Source of the DNA: Trichomonas vaginalis G3
Taxonomy: Eukaryota > Parabasalia > Trichomonadida > Trichomonadidae
Assembly: GCF_026262505.1 (NCBI RefSeq)
Contig: NC_067206.1
Coordinates: 3,376,879 to 3,440,878 of the forward strand
Reading direction: 5' to 3'
Length of the DNA stretch: 64,000 nt
Position 1 is the stretch's first letter, and each line of letters begins with the position of its first letter. A program made the translations under genes and the position numbers. The notes beneath the pieces are model-generated. The model had not been told where the DNA came from, did not search any database, and worked only from the letters and a program-made list of their open reading frames with translations. Of the stretch, positions 42,441 to 53,693 are shown one piece after another.

Positions 42441-44589
42441 TCTGTAGCGTGTCAAAATCTTCCTTCCAACTCCAAATACACCTCTGGCTATTGTTCCCAC
42501 TGCGGGCAAAAATCTGGATGCAACTCCTGCTAATGCGCCAAATAAACCCATTTCTTATAGGTAAAAAATGACGAATCCAAACAAGGACCCCTATGTTTCT
42601 AAAGCACAAAAAAAGCACTCATGATAAAAATCTTTAGTTCAACACCAAATGCTTGGTTTATGGATATCTTGGAAAACATTCCGAGAGTTAGAGAAGTAGA
42701 GACCACCATACTGGCTAATATTTGTCGCGTCAAAACACAAGTACTGTGAACCATACCATTATGGTCCAAAAATATTTTAGATGTGAAAGCTTTGACAATA
42801 TTCGTTGACAAATACCATCCAACAAAACTGACATCTGACTGTGAAAGTTCTTTCAAATCAGATGATGTAAAAAACTATCTGCGTTCAAAAAATGTAAACC
42901 AATATTTCATTGTCGACCAAAACCATTCTGCTCTTGGTGTCATTGACGTTGTATAAAAATGTTAAGAGACTAAACCAACCACAAGGTGGTGAAGCAAATG
43001 AAATGTCATATGACGACAAATATAGACACTTCTCCATGGCAAAGATGAGACAAGTTTTAAATATTACAATAGCCGTAAACAAAAAGGTTTGGGAAACCAC
43101 TCCCCCGAAGAAATGAAAAACAACCCTGACTTAGAGAAAGACTATATATTTAATAATTTAGTCAAAAGAGACAAACAAGAAAGAATGCCGGGCTTCAAAC
43201 TTCAGAAAAGGTGACAAAGTAAAAATAGAAATACCTAAACGCGACCCATATGAAAATACTATTGACTATGACAACAATGTGAACCCGACAGTACTCACAT
43301 TCGTGTTCGTAAAAATAGAAGAAAGTATACAAGAGAATATTATGAAGTTTTAGGCAAACATGGCAAAATGTACACACTGCAAGCAGAAGATAAAACTACT
43401 ATTGTCAGACTCGTTTCAAACTTGTCAAAGTTCAAGGTGGTATACTTTCAAAGACAGTTCCTAACAAATATAAGACAACTCCTGACGAATATGCTAAAGA
43501 AGTGAAAATGACGACTAAGCATTTCTATACCATGCGTAAACTGTCATGTAAGGTGGCATATTCTTTACTTTGTCCGTTGTTTGCGTATATCCTGAAACAG
43601 TGATGTGTTCCTTCTCCCCCAGTGTCATCCCAGTAACAATTATAGCAAACTTAACGTCCTTTAACATCATATCCTTTACCTTTTGTCATTCCTGACAATC
43701 CCAATATCTATGTCTATGCCAACCTGCTTGAGATGTACTTAAATTATGTAATGACTGTGTGCAGGTAAATTTTCACCTGAAATTTTTACTTCCACCTTTT
43801 CCTTTGAGAGAGTTGCACAATACAAAAACCTGTCGACTATTTTCCCATGCACCAACACCAAACATTACTTGAGGACCTCTGCTCCATAGATGTATAAATA
43901 GAACCTATGGGTTCATTAAATCAAACATATGAGAATTATAGGATTGTCCTTTTGAACTTAAAATATAGTGCAACTATTTCTGTTTCTTCTGGTTTGTGTC
44001 AGAATATTTTTTATAATATAATCTTATGTTTTCAGGGTAGGTAAAATCTTGACTATAATATTTATTTCTGTCATCTGTATAATAATATACTATTCTCGTT
44101 TTTTCTATTGCATTATATCTTTTATATCTATAAAAATCTAAATATAATGTTTGCTTTTTTTCTACATGTGGTGTTTTGCGTCATCTCCATAGTCATAATA
44201 ATATGGTGCTGGAGCTGGGTCAGCAATGTCATATCTGCCATTTCATAAACTCTTAAATATTTCTTTTGTTCGTCTCCATATAAGTTTAAGTAGCAGTTGT
44301 TGTCTAATGGAACTTTAACTTGTGTACCATCATTCTTTTTATAGCTTACATACATTTCATTGTTATTTTTCGGAATGAGTTTATACCGGTACCATTTTTA
44401 AGGAATGTACAACTGCCATCTAAAATATTTTTTTCTCATTGACAGAAAAGTCACCAACAATAGTTTCAATATTTTTTTTGTTCCAACTAAACTTTGGTAT
44501 ATTTCATTGACATATGTTTTATCTGCTTTAGTGTTTAAGGTCTTTAATGAGTTGTATATTTGCAATGGTATGTGTATGTCCAACGCACT

Positions 44590-45720
44590 TTTCCTGCTCT
44601 AGTGATGTCCATACTCGTACAGCTTAATATCTTCCTGTGTGTATTGTCCGGAGTCTTCTCTAAGGTATTCTTGTAAGTTTTGCTTTATTTGCAATGGACT
44701 ATCGTCGATATGAGTCTTATTTAGTAATATTCGTTTTCAGGTCTTGTCACTTCACTTGGACCATTTTATTGTCAACCATTGTTTTGTCTGCTAGTTACAG
44801 GACTGAAGTTATGTAATCATTTTGATCCTGAACATAGTACATCATACGCTTAGAAGCTCAACTTTTCTCTTCTTTTCGCTATGCATCGTCTAACATATTC
44901 TTTTGTCAGCTTGTGTCAACATCTGTTTTCAAAAGAAGTTCATTTATAGCGTTTCTCGTTAAAAGTTCCCTTTTCGTTGATTTATACAACATATTGGTTC
45001 TTAACACACTCATGCCAAAATAGACTACCTTGCATCGCCTCTCTCCCACAACCAACCCACCTGGCCATCCAGATCCCGCGAAAATGCCAGCACCGCTCAC
45101 CATGCCAATCCACACGTTTCACATGACGTCTAACACTATACCCAGCCACCCTACCATAGACTGCATACAGTGACCTACCTCTCGCTATCCTACTCGAACC
45201 TATAACACCAGCCTCCTCATTTCCTTGTTTCAACACCGCTCCCCCAGACCAACCAAACACCACATGAGATCACCCGCCAACCCAGCCACCTATCCTACAT
45301 CCACTCCACCATCCCCACGAATGATCCGCATTCCTCGCACTGCAAAACGAAATAAACCCCCAACACAAACAGCAAGCCCACGAACCCCAACACCCTATCC
45401 CTATGTCTCTCGTCCCAGAAACCTCTCGTCAGCAACGCGTCATAACTTACCATCCCTACAACATTCACCGGATCTAACTACACACATACCCCACCACACC
45501 CGGCAATCTAGACACCCCTCCGCTCCAGCTGACACCTCCGCATACCATACTAAAACCCACACACCGCCATCTATACGCTGGAGTACTGACCATGTAACAA
45601 CAACGACACACACTAAAACGGTCCGCCGAATACGACCACTATACGCATCCGAGCGGATACTCCGCCCCCGTCCAAACCAGGCAACCCTAAGCACATTCCT
45701 CAAAACGTCGCCTACTAGAA
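44590..45720. other. Second C-rich scrambled block without genes
   Basis: Between fibre-gene pieces; strongly C/A-rich (ACCAACCCACCTGGCCATCC type) and unrelated to anything else in the window. A 190-codon open frame inside it is Thr/Pro/Arg-rich and is rejected as chance. Confidence 0.6.
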
Positions 45721-48700
45721 TGGTTGTCTTGAAACAGGAAACTCATCTGTTCAAGGGGTTTATTGTCAGTTTGTTTAAGGTTTCCTTCTTTCAATGACTC
45801 AAGATATTCTTAGATAGTTTGAAAAGTTTTTTTGTGTTTCTTATTTAGAGCTTGCATAAATGAGTTGTTCAGTTGATGTTGTATTCTCTCATAGAACGCT
45901 GTTCCACTTTGACATTTATATTTAGAATAAAAATATGCTCAATAGAAAAAGAAAAATTGCTAAGAGTCTTGCCTACAATACTAAAACACATATGATAGAA
46001 AAACTTCTTTAACTAGATGATCGGTGCAAAAAGTTTGATTACACGAATATCCATAAAGCATGAAGGCTATCGTTTTGACTATACCCAATAAAGATGGGCT
46101 AAAGTAAGATCCCCATCTGTTCACAAATAAGCCTATTGGACTAATTCGAATGATTCAGATAAATTGATATGTGTCTGATAGACCAGATAAATTTCCAGTT
46201 ATGCTCAAGTTTCATTATGTAATAGGATTCATAGCAGTAATTATCTATAGAAGGGAACAAAAAAAATGTAACGAGGAGAAATTGAGTCTCATAGCAAGTA
46301 AGACACTTAATCATCATATCTACTACAGGGACTGCGTTAAAAAATATAGAAAGATAAAATAACATTCTCATGTTATGCAAAAATGCTGATTGAATATGCA
46401 TTTAATAACCTGAGAGCACGACAATTTATGTGAGAATTGTATATGACAACAAAATCACAAGTGTTTACATTCAAATTTATACGAATCGTTACATATCGAC
46501 AAAGAAAGATCTGCAAAAACAGAGAAATAATTACAGAATATGCACTTAGCGAATTGAATCATGGTAAATTATATGCAAAGAATGTAACCACTCATATTAA
46601 GGTGCGAACTTTACCTTTAAGCAAATATTTAACTAATAGATCTTATATTTCTAAGGGATGATTGAAGCACATATCCCTTATCCCTAAAAGATGATTTCGC
46701 CCAAAGCTCGTCTAAATTTTATTGTTCGAGAATGCCTTCATTTTCTGGCCGCCCAAAAAACTCTTTTCTTATGCTTGGAGACAAATGAAACTTTTACGAA
46801 AACTACAAAGTTCATTTTAACTGACCTACCTATTCCAATAGGAAAAGTTATTTCAGTATCTTTATTCATTAGTGTGAAATGGTTTACTACAGATGGAAGA
46901 AAAAAAGGATATTATATTGTCCCCATGAGTATTACCATGCGTTTTATACTGTAGAACTTAGTTTTCATAATAACCCAATTCTTACTAATCCAAACATTGA
47001 AGCGTTTAAATATATTAATAATTAATATATTTAAATTACGTGTCCGAGGGTCGTCCATTTGATTGTCCTAACTCAACGTGTGGTGCATTGTACACGAGTG
47101 ACTGTTATAACAGAGAGCTTGTGATCTTCTGCTGCCATCTAGGCGTCTTTAGGTAAATGATAATACCAAACATACAAGCTTGACCTCCACTACTTGCCCT
47201 AGATAATATATACCAATAATTTTTCGACCCCTGTTCCGAATTTACACCGTTTCAATATTTTCTCTATCAGCGTATATAATTCCTTTTCCAGATACTCTTC
47301 CAAGACTACTTTCGTTACAGAATGCTTATCCTAGTTCTATTACTGAAAAGAAACCTCCATTTGACCTATTACCTGCGTGTAAAAATCTAATTCCGTTCCT
47401 AGTACTTCTTATCTGCTTTCCCTTGCATTCCATAAGGCATTCTATTAACTATATGGAAGACTCAATACATCTCCTGGTTTTTACTCCTGCTGGTTAGAAA
47501 AACACCTATTCTGGCGGTGTGAGGAAAAATACCTAGCACCACCTCTCGTTGTTCGCGTTTCATCTGCATAAAGTTGATTATAGGTTCCCACTTCGAGTGT
47601 TCTATGTATTAAAAACTCTTCCATCTTAACATATTTTGCATAGTCCCAAATGCGTAGTGCAAACGCATAACAACTAGAGCGTCATTGACAGTGGCGAGTT
47701 CTTGACAAATTTCTGTACATTTCTTTTTGGTCACCTTGACTCAATAGTTTGCCTCTACTATTCAGTTTGTGATATGTCCTACATTCTTCATTTGGAAGAT
47801 ATGTGCTTTCTTGGGTAATGCCTTGTACCAGGTGCGTGCATTCGCTAAAAGTATTCTTGTTGTCCCGTCCACCACTACTATAATTTAGATAAAAAGAATA
47901 ACTCTAATATACGCAGTATACATATACATGTAACTATTTTGCAGGAGTTGGTCAAAGCCTAATTTGTTGTCTCAATTCATTCATATATCTCTGTTTAATT
48001 TTTTCTGCTACACCTGTCAACATGAAATATAAATGAGACATCTAATTGTGAAAAAAAACCAAATTATCATAGTAGATCCGCATTTGCGCGAAATCTTTAA
48101 CATAAAAATCTATCGTAAATAAAATTTCTAAAATTTCGTTATGCACTACTTATCTCCGAGTCTTATAGGACTCTCTCTTCCTATATATCTTAGTCTTTCG
48201 GTTCATATCACTCAAACTTCTATAGTCATGTATGTCCTCCTCTAACCAAAATTCATAATCTGCAGTTTCCAAACAACATTTTATCGAGGATGTAAAGTAA
48301 AAGCTATGGATGGTTATGAGTAAAAAACGTCTAACGTTTCTAAAGAGTCTTCTCAAAGTCCAGTCTACTTGGTATTGAAAATCCCATGTGTTATAGAACG
48401 GCGGGTCCACTATAAAGAAAACATTTTCCTTGTCTTTATATTTTTCATCAAATCTGTCCAATGACATCTCACAAACTCTATACCCTCAATATATTTTCTA
48501 TGTCCTCTTTGAAAACATTTGTATAGTTAAGATAAAAACTTTTGAAAAAAGTGTTTCAATGTCATGAACTCTTATAGAACCACATATATATAAGTCTAGC
48601 AGAAATATACTATCCCAGTCTATAATTCTGCTTTTTTCAAAACCTCTCTCCACAATATTTTTGTTTCTAATGGTATACGTTCCATCTTACCTATAGGTAT

Positions 48701-49051
48701 CTTTTCTTTTAACTCTTCAATATATTGGTTGTGTCTGGATAATGTTTGAGACGCGTCCATATAGTTGTCGAAGTCTTATTGCTATTAATCTTTGAGTCTG
48801 GGACATATTGTATGGCACAAATGGGATATATAATAAAACTTCCACCGAACAAAATCTACAAATAACGTTAGATCACATTCGGTAGTTTCTTAAGTTTCTC
48901 TCAATAATATCTTACACTACTCTTATTTCCAAAGAACGGTAACGGAGGTTGTAAATATATCATTTAATATATATAATAATATAAATGTTTTTCCTGAAAA
49001 GTGACAGAAAAGTGCAAAAACATTTACGAAGAAAATCATGAAAATTCAAGA

Positions 49052-49245
49052 GGGTAGAAAAGAGTGTTAGAAAAGAGGTTTAGATCTAAACCTTCTACCC
49101 TAAATATTAATTTTGGGGTCCTTTTACACTCATTACGATGAAGTCTTGACAAAACAAATACGTTCATGTTTGACAACATTTACGAAGAACGTACTGAAAT
49201 ACAAAGGTTAGAAGAGATGAAAGTTAGATCTAACCTTCTATACCC
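49052..49245. repeat. Two hairpin repeats of the 3+2 family at the third Maverick end
   Basis: 49052-49100: GGGTAGAAAAGAGTGTTAGA, AGAGGTTTAGATCTAAACCT, TCTACCC, then TAAATATTAATTTTGGGGTCC. 49206-49245: GGTTAGAAGAG, GTTAGATCTAACC, TTCTATACCC, then TAAATTATATTTTTG. Between and after them runs a short direct repeat built on ACAAAACATTTACGAAGA, about five times to 49400. Confidence 0.75.
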
Positions 49246-49507
49246 TAAATTATATTTTTGTCATTTCTATCACTCATATCGATGAGAGTCTTGACAAAAC
49301 ATTTCGTTCATGTTGACAAAACATTTACGAAGAGATCTTGACAAAACATTTACGAAGAAGTCTTGACCAAAACATGTACGTTCATGTTTGACAAAACATG
49401 AAAAACATATATAATTTGTGAAAAGCGACACATTATATATAATGTTTTCGACCCAGAAGACTAACAATTTTCCGAATAAAAAACTTCATTTATAATAATC
49501 ATCTTCA

Positions 49508-49567
49508 GGGCTAGAAGGCACGAAGTGCCTGGAAGCCCCACTACCTTTTTTTTTTTTTTTTTTTTTA
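49508..49567 (+). other. GC hairpin and poly-T tract
   Basis: GGGCTAGAAGGCAC, loop GAA, GTGCCTGGAAGCCCC: same plan as at 24162, with the inner stem changed on both sides. It is followed by CACTACC and then more than 20 T, after which the sequence is unrelated to the other copies. Confidence 0.65.
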
Positions 49568-50916
49568 TATTATAGTTTAACACTGGTAATAACACTTAAG
49601 CAAATTGGATATATGGTTCAATTAAACAAAATAAAATTGAAAATCATTAAATATCGAAAATATATATAGAAAAACTGCTACAATCGAAATTATTTTCTTA
49701 TGGTGTCTGGAATATTTGTCAAACTCCACGACTCAATGAGATATGAAAAAAGAAATACCCTATATTTCCAACTCTTGGAAAATTTTCATGACCCCCTACC
49801 CAGGGTCCTAAAATGGGTATTTTCCTCACACAGACACCGTGGGTTTTTGAGCCGGGAAATAATAAGCGCAGACAGTTTCTACATATAGAGACATGCTTAT
49901 ACTTAGAGTTTGACGGGAATCTAAATGATTTTTTTCTGCATCGCGAAAATCTAATGCAATCTCAAAATCATGAAGAAACTGCGAATCGGAGCGCAATTTT
50001 TTAATATGTTAATATATAAAAATTACCCCTACTACTGCAAATGCTTCAAATGAAAATCTAAGAAATCAGATTAATTTGATCACATTAGTATAGTATTGGT
50101 CAAACCAAAAACTCATATGTTGATATATAGCCTATGGATATTCATATTATCTACTTTTCATTGAATTACATAAGATTAATAATCTCATAAATATTCTTTT
50201 TAATTTTCGAATTTCGTGTGCATTTAGATTGCCCATACCTGTATTATAATAATCTTAGAATGGTTTGGTTAGTATATAAGTTTTTTAGATTAATATTTTA
50301 ACATTTTGATAAAACAAGCATTTGTTCCATTTTAGAATCGCCATTGAACTCTGGTTTGACTAACATGATGTTGTATGATCAAATAAATTCTAACTTCATG
50401 AGATAAATTTTGAAATTAGAAAATGCGATATCTGACTCAAATATTTATATGAACACATTTAACATTCAATGATAAACTAAAGTACTATACAGCAGATTCG
50501 ATTTGGCTTATATTTATATAATCAACTAATATAATCCTATAAAATTGTGCTATTCACGTTGCTCAAAGATGTATTGAACATTCACTACTTGTGTATTGAT
50601 AAAATTAGATATAGATTCTAATGTAAATCGATATTTTGAAAATTCAATATATATTTGTCTTGGTTTGGCATTTGATCGTGTTGAAACCGGAATTGCAATA
50701 TATATCATCTAAATATATAACTATCAAAATATGAGCTATAGATTTTTAAATTATTCTCCTGAATATTGAGTGACTAACATAATTATATTGAATGAGTAGT
50801 AAGAATCTTAATATTAGAATCTGACGATAATTTATTATAACTGTATAAAGGAACACGACTATAAATGATGATGAAAATAAAGATTAAATTTAAATCTGAA
50901 AATTTGAAAACATAAG
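49568..50916. other. AT-rich region, nothing recognised
   Basis: About 1.35 kb without a convincing gene. A stretch near 49720-49990 (CCTACCCAGGGTCCTAAAAT and CGTGGGTTTTTGAGCC) is less AT-rich than its surroundings and may be an old coding remnant, unassigned. Confidence 0.5.
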
Positions 50917-51306
50917 TGTATTGTGCACTCTTGTCGGTTACAGTGTCTCATTCCGGGAGACATTGTCACTGCATGTCTCCCAGAATGATATCAAGTTCCC
51001 CATTCATAACTTGAATGCGGAACTTTGACCGACAAGAGTGTATTGTGCACTCTTGTCGGTTACAGTGTCTCATTCCGGGAGACATTGTCACTGCATGTCT
51101 CCCAGAATGATATCAAGTTCCCCATTCATAACTTGAATGCGGAACTTTGACCGACAAGAGTGTATTGTGCACTCTTGTCGGTTACAGTGTCTCATTCCGG
51201 GAGACATTGTCACTGCATGTCTCCCAGAATGATATCAAGTTCCCCATTCATAACTTGAATGCGGAACTTTGACCGACAAGAGTGTATTGTGCACTCTTGT
51301 CGGTTG
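50917..51306 (+). repeat. Tandem array of 122-bp hairpin units
   Basis: Three units begin at 50917, 51039 and 51161 with TGTATTGTGCACTCTTGTCG; a fourth begins at 51283 and runs 24 bases. Units look the same to the base. Each holds a hairpin TCATTCCGGGAGACA/TGTCTCCCAGAATGA, a smaller one TCAAGTT/AACTTGA, and across the unit boundary ACCGACAAGAGTG, loop TATTGTG, CACTCTTGTCGGT. No open frame of note. Confidence 0.95.
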
Positions 51307-51610
51307 AAAGTTCTGCAATCAGAAGAAGATTGTTGAACAATCCGCCATTCCAGGAGGCATGAGCTTGTTATGTCTCCTGAAATGGCACATATTTGATAAT
51401 TCATGGAGCAGAACTTTGCACGCAATCAGACAAAAGATTGCGACAGAGTAACTGGGAAGACAGCAACTTGAAGCGATAAGCTGCTTGGGTGCTGTCTCCC
51501 AGATGCATCTGTCGGGCAAAGTCTCAAAGGAGCAGAACTTTGCACGCAATCAGACAAAAGATTGCGACAGAGTAACTGGGAAGACAGCAACTTGAAGCGA
51601 AGTTTTGTTT
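51307..51610 (+). repeat. Diverged hairpin units continuing the 122-bp array
   Basis: Two or three further units of about 122-124 bases share the plan and the word GAACTTTG but have different arms: CAATC/GATTG, then CCATTCCAGGAGGCAT/ATGTCTCCTGAAATGG, then CGCAATC/GATTGCG and CTGGGAAGACAGC/GCTGTCTCCCAG. The 68-base segment starting GCAGAACTTTGCACG occurs at 51408 and again at 51532. Confidence 0.85.
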
Positions 51611-51664
51611 TCGAGTCTTTGGTTAAGAATCTTAACAAAAAAACAAAGAAAAAAATCAGATAAA

Positions 51665-51798
51665 GTTGTCAATAACTTCATCAGTTAATGCTCACCTATG
51701 GGAGGTGTTTTGCGGGAGCTGGGGGTATCTTGGTGAGTACTCAGGAGGCCAAGAAGGGAACCCCAACCGACATTATCCTGATGAATTCAGTTGTCAAC
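51665..51798 (+). ncRNA. Candidate structured RNA (unidentified)
   Basis: A GC-richer island in AT-rich DNA. Outer arms 51665-51690 and 51771-51798 pair imperfectly around TTCATCAG/CTGATGAA. Inside are CACCT-ATGGG-AGGTG (51693-51707), a GGGG/CCCC helix enclosing CTTGG/CCAAG (51729-51753), and TGAGTACTCA in its loop. The nested helices fit a folded RNA of about 130 nt or a short inverted-repeat element. It does not match any RNA class I can name, and no promoter was recognised. Confidence 0.35.
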
Positions 51799-51849
51799 CA
51801 TTCTGAAAACCGCCGAAACCGTCGTGTGTAGAGAAATTGTTTAAATTTA

Positions 51850-52394
51850 TTTTTTTCAGATTTAAATAAAACTAAGAAATGTTTACTATTATGGATTTTG
51901 AAATTTTTTTAAATTAAGAGTAGGAGATGAGACAAATTTAAATTTTTAAGAAATATTTGGAATAAGGGTTTCGTTTTGCTAAAATTGTCACTTTTATAGC
52001 ATATTTGTTTTTGGATGTTTTGCGAAACCAAAAAAAAAAACTATGATATACAATGTGTGTGTAAAGAAAATACTTTATTTACTAGTTAAAAAAATCATTT
52101 GGTATTGATAGTAGTATATGTGGAAGGGTTGTGTGACTTTTTTTGTAAACGTAAGAATTCATATAATATCGAGCGATTTTGTATCATTTTTTTAACATAT
52201 TAAGTAAAAAAATGTATGATTCTTACGGTTTTTTATTCTTACGTTTGAATAAATCAAGATTTAAAAAATTTTCAAAATTGTAAGACATTTACACTCAGCC
52301 CATACATAATGAAATAAAAAATAAATCATTAAAAAATTAACATTAATTTTAAAATAATTTATTTTTTATCTTTTATAAAAGAAGCTATATATAG
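51850..52394. other. AT-rich region with an inverted repeat
   Basis: No gene seen. AAACGTAAGAAT (52147-52158) pairs with ATTCTTACGTTT (52235-52246), and GTAAGAAT also pairs with ATTCTTAC near 52220. The left end of the older Maverick probably lies in this interval, but no TIR partner is inside the window. Confidence 0.4.
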
Positions 52395-52625
52395 ATGATG
52401 TCAGATATTCCGCGATTAATTAAACATTGTTTAAATCCTGAATGGGTTAAACTTCAATTTAAAAATGAAGATTGTTAATTATTAAATGAATATGAAACCA
52501 AAATAAGCTAATGAGGTATAAATATAATGATAAAGAATATTTAATTTCATGGAATCAATGGAGTCATAATCAAAGACCTCATAAACGAGAAGAAGAAATT
52601 AGAAATAATTATTTTCATGAATGAA
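52395..52625 (+). pseudogene. Fragment of a Maverick gene left of the insertions
   Basis: Coding-like sequence beginning MMSDIPRLIKHCLNPEWVKL, with a later stretch KEYLISWNQWSHNQRPHKRE. Broken; not assigned to a family. Leader TTTATTTTTTATCTTTTATA. Confidence 0.4.
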
Positions 52626-52840
52626 AGATTCACTACCATAATGAAATAAAAATTTTTTTTAAAAAAATAAACTTTAAAAATTCATGTCTTACATTTTTGA
52701 ATAATGGGGCGGCGACAAATTTGCCCAACCAGTAAAGTATTCAATTTTTTTTGCATTTTTTAAGGGTGCACACGAGAGGATCATGTAAACTTCAGAATTT
52801 AGCTTCTTAACTTAAATCATGGAATGTCTCAAAGACAAAA

Positions 52841-53490
52841 GTAGCATACAGCATGTAAAGCTAAAGAAAGATAATCATAATTAATACCTTAATTTTAATA
52901 TTACGCATTTTTAGGTGCAAAATTTAAAAACATTTAATACAATAGAGCAGTTTCCAAAAGTAGCATACAGCATGCAAAGCTAAAGAAAGATAATCATAAT
53001 TAATACCTTAATTTTTAATATTACGCATTTTTAGGTGCAAAATTTAAAAACATTCTAATACAATAGAGCAGTTTCCAAAAGTAGCATACAGCATGCAAAG
53101 CTAAAGAAAGATAATCATAATTAATACCTTAATTTTTAATATTACGCATTTTAGGTGCAAAATTTAAAAACATTCTAATACAATAGAGCAGTTTTCAAAA
53201 GTAGCATACAGCATGCAAAGCTAAAGAAAGATAATCATAATTAATACCTTAATTTTTAATATTACGCATTTTTAGGTGCAAAATTAAAAACATTCTAATA
53301 CATAGAGCAGTTTTCCAAAAGTAGCATACAGCATGCAAAGCAAAGAAAGATAATCATAATTAATACCTTAATTTTTAATATTACGCATTTTTAGGTGCAA
53401 AATTTAAAAACATTCTAATACAATAGAGCAGTTTCCAAAAGTAGCATACAGCATGCAAAGCTAAAGAAAGATAATCATAATTAATACCTT
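52841..53490 (+). repeat. 120-bp tandem units in the left MULE arm
   Basis: Six copies start with GTAGCATACAGCATG at 52841, 52960, 53081, 53201, 53321 and 53441, spaced 119-121 bases. Each reads on through GCTAAAGAAAGATAATCATA and TTACGCATTTTTAGGTGCAA. Units are nearly the same, implying recent amplification. Confidence 0.95.
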
Positions 53491-53693
53491 TAAAGTTTAA
53501 AATCTTGATTTTTTTTAAAATCAAATATTTTATAACTTTAATACATACAGCTTAAACCTTATACTTTGTTTCTCTTGTTGAGAAAGCAATCTTACAAAGC
53601 TAACAATCCTAAAAAATAAAGAATTAAAATTTAATAATTTAATCTAAAATTAAAATCAAAATTAAATAAAATGAGTTCTTGTAATAAATACTT

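Larger units (their letters stand above)
39297..49545. mobile_element. Third, degraded partial Maverick copy
   Basis: Follows the order of element 1 from the polymerase gene (near 16945) to beyond the right TIR (near 24260). Recognisable parts: polymerase start (39297-39880), charged protein traces (41100-41400), amphipathic peptide end (42450-42551), integrase (42570-43517), fibre (43510-45920), fibre-paired gene (45935-47020), small virion genes (47040-47890), methyltransferase (48050-48970), terminal region (48970-49545). It is 10.2 kb against 7.3 kb in element 1, so insertions dominate. The break count is too high to estimate usefully. Two C-rich blocks have no counterpart. The terminal 500 bases differ from element 1 and carry two hairpin repeats, so this is probably a distinct insertion. 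Confidence 0.8.

Noticed and set aside
45225-45797. A 190-codon Thr/Pro/Arg-rich open frame
   Set aside because: It is a product of the second C-rich scrambled block between two pieces of one fibre gene.
50917-51610. CRISPR-like array
   Set aside because: The first units match along their whole length, so there are no distinct spacers between constant repeats, and the host is a eukaryote.
51770-51840. Hammerhead ribozyme, suggested by CTGATGA and a later CGAAAC
   Set aside because: No stem II of adequate length between them, and no cleavage-site context in the right place; a C/D-box RNA reading also failed for lack of spacing.
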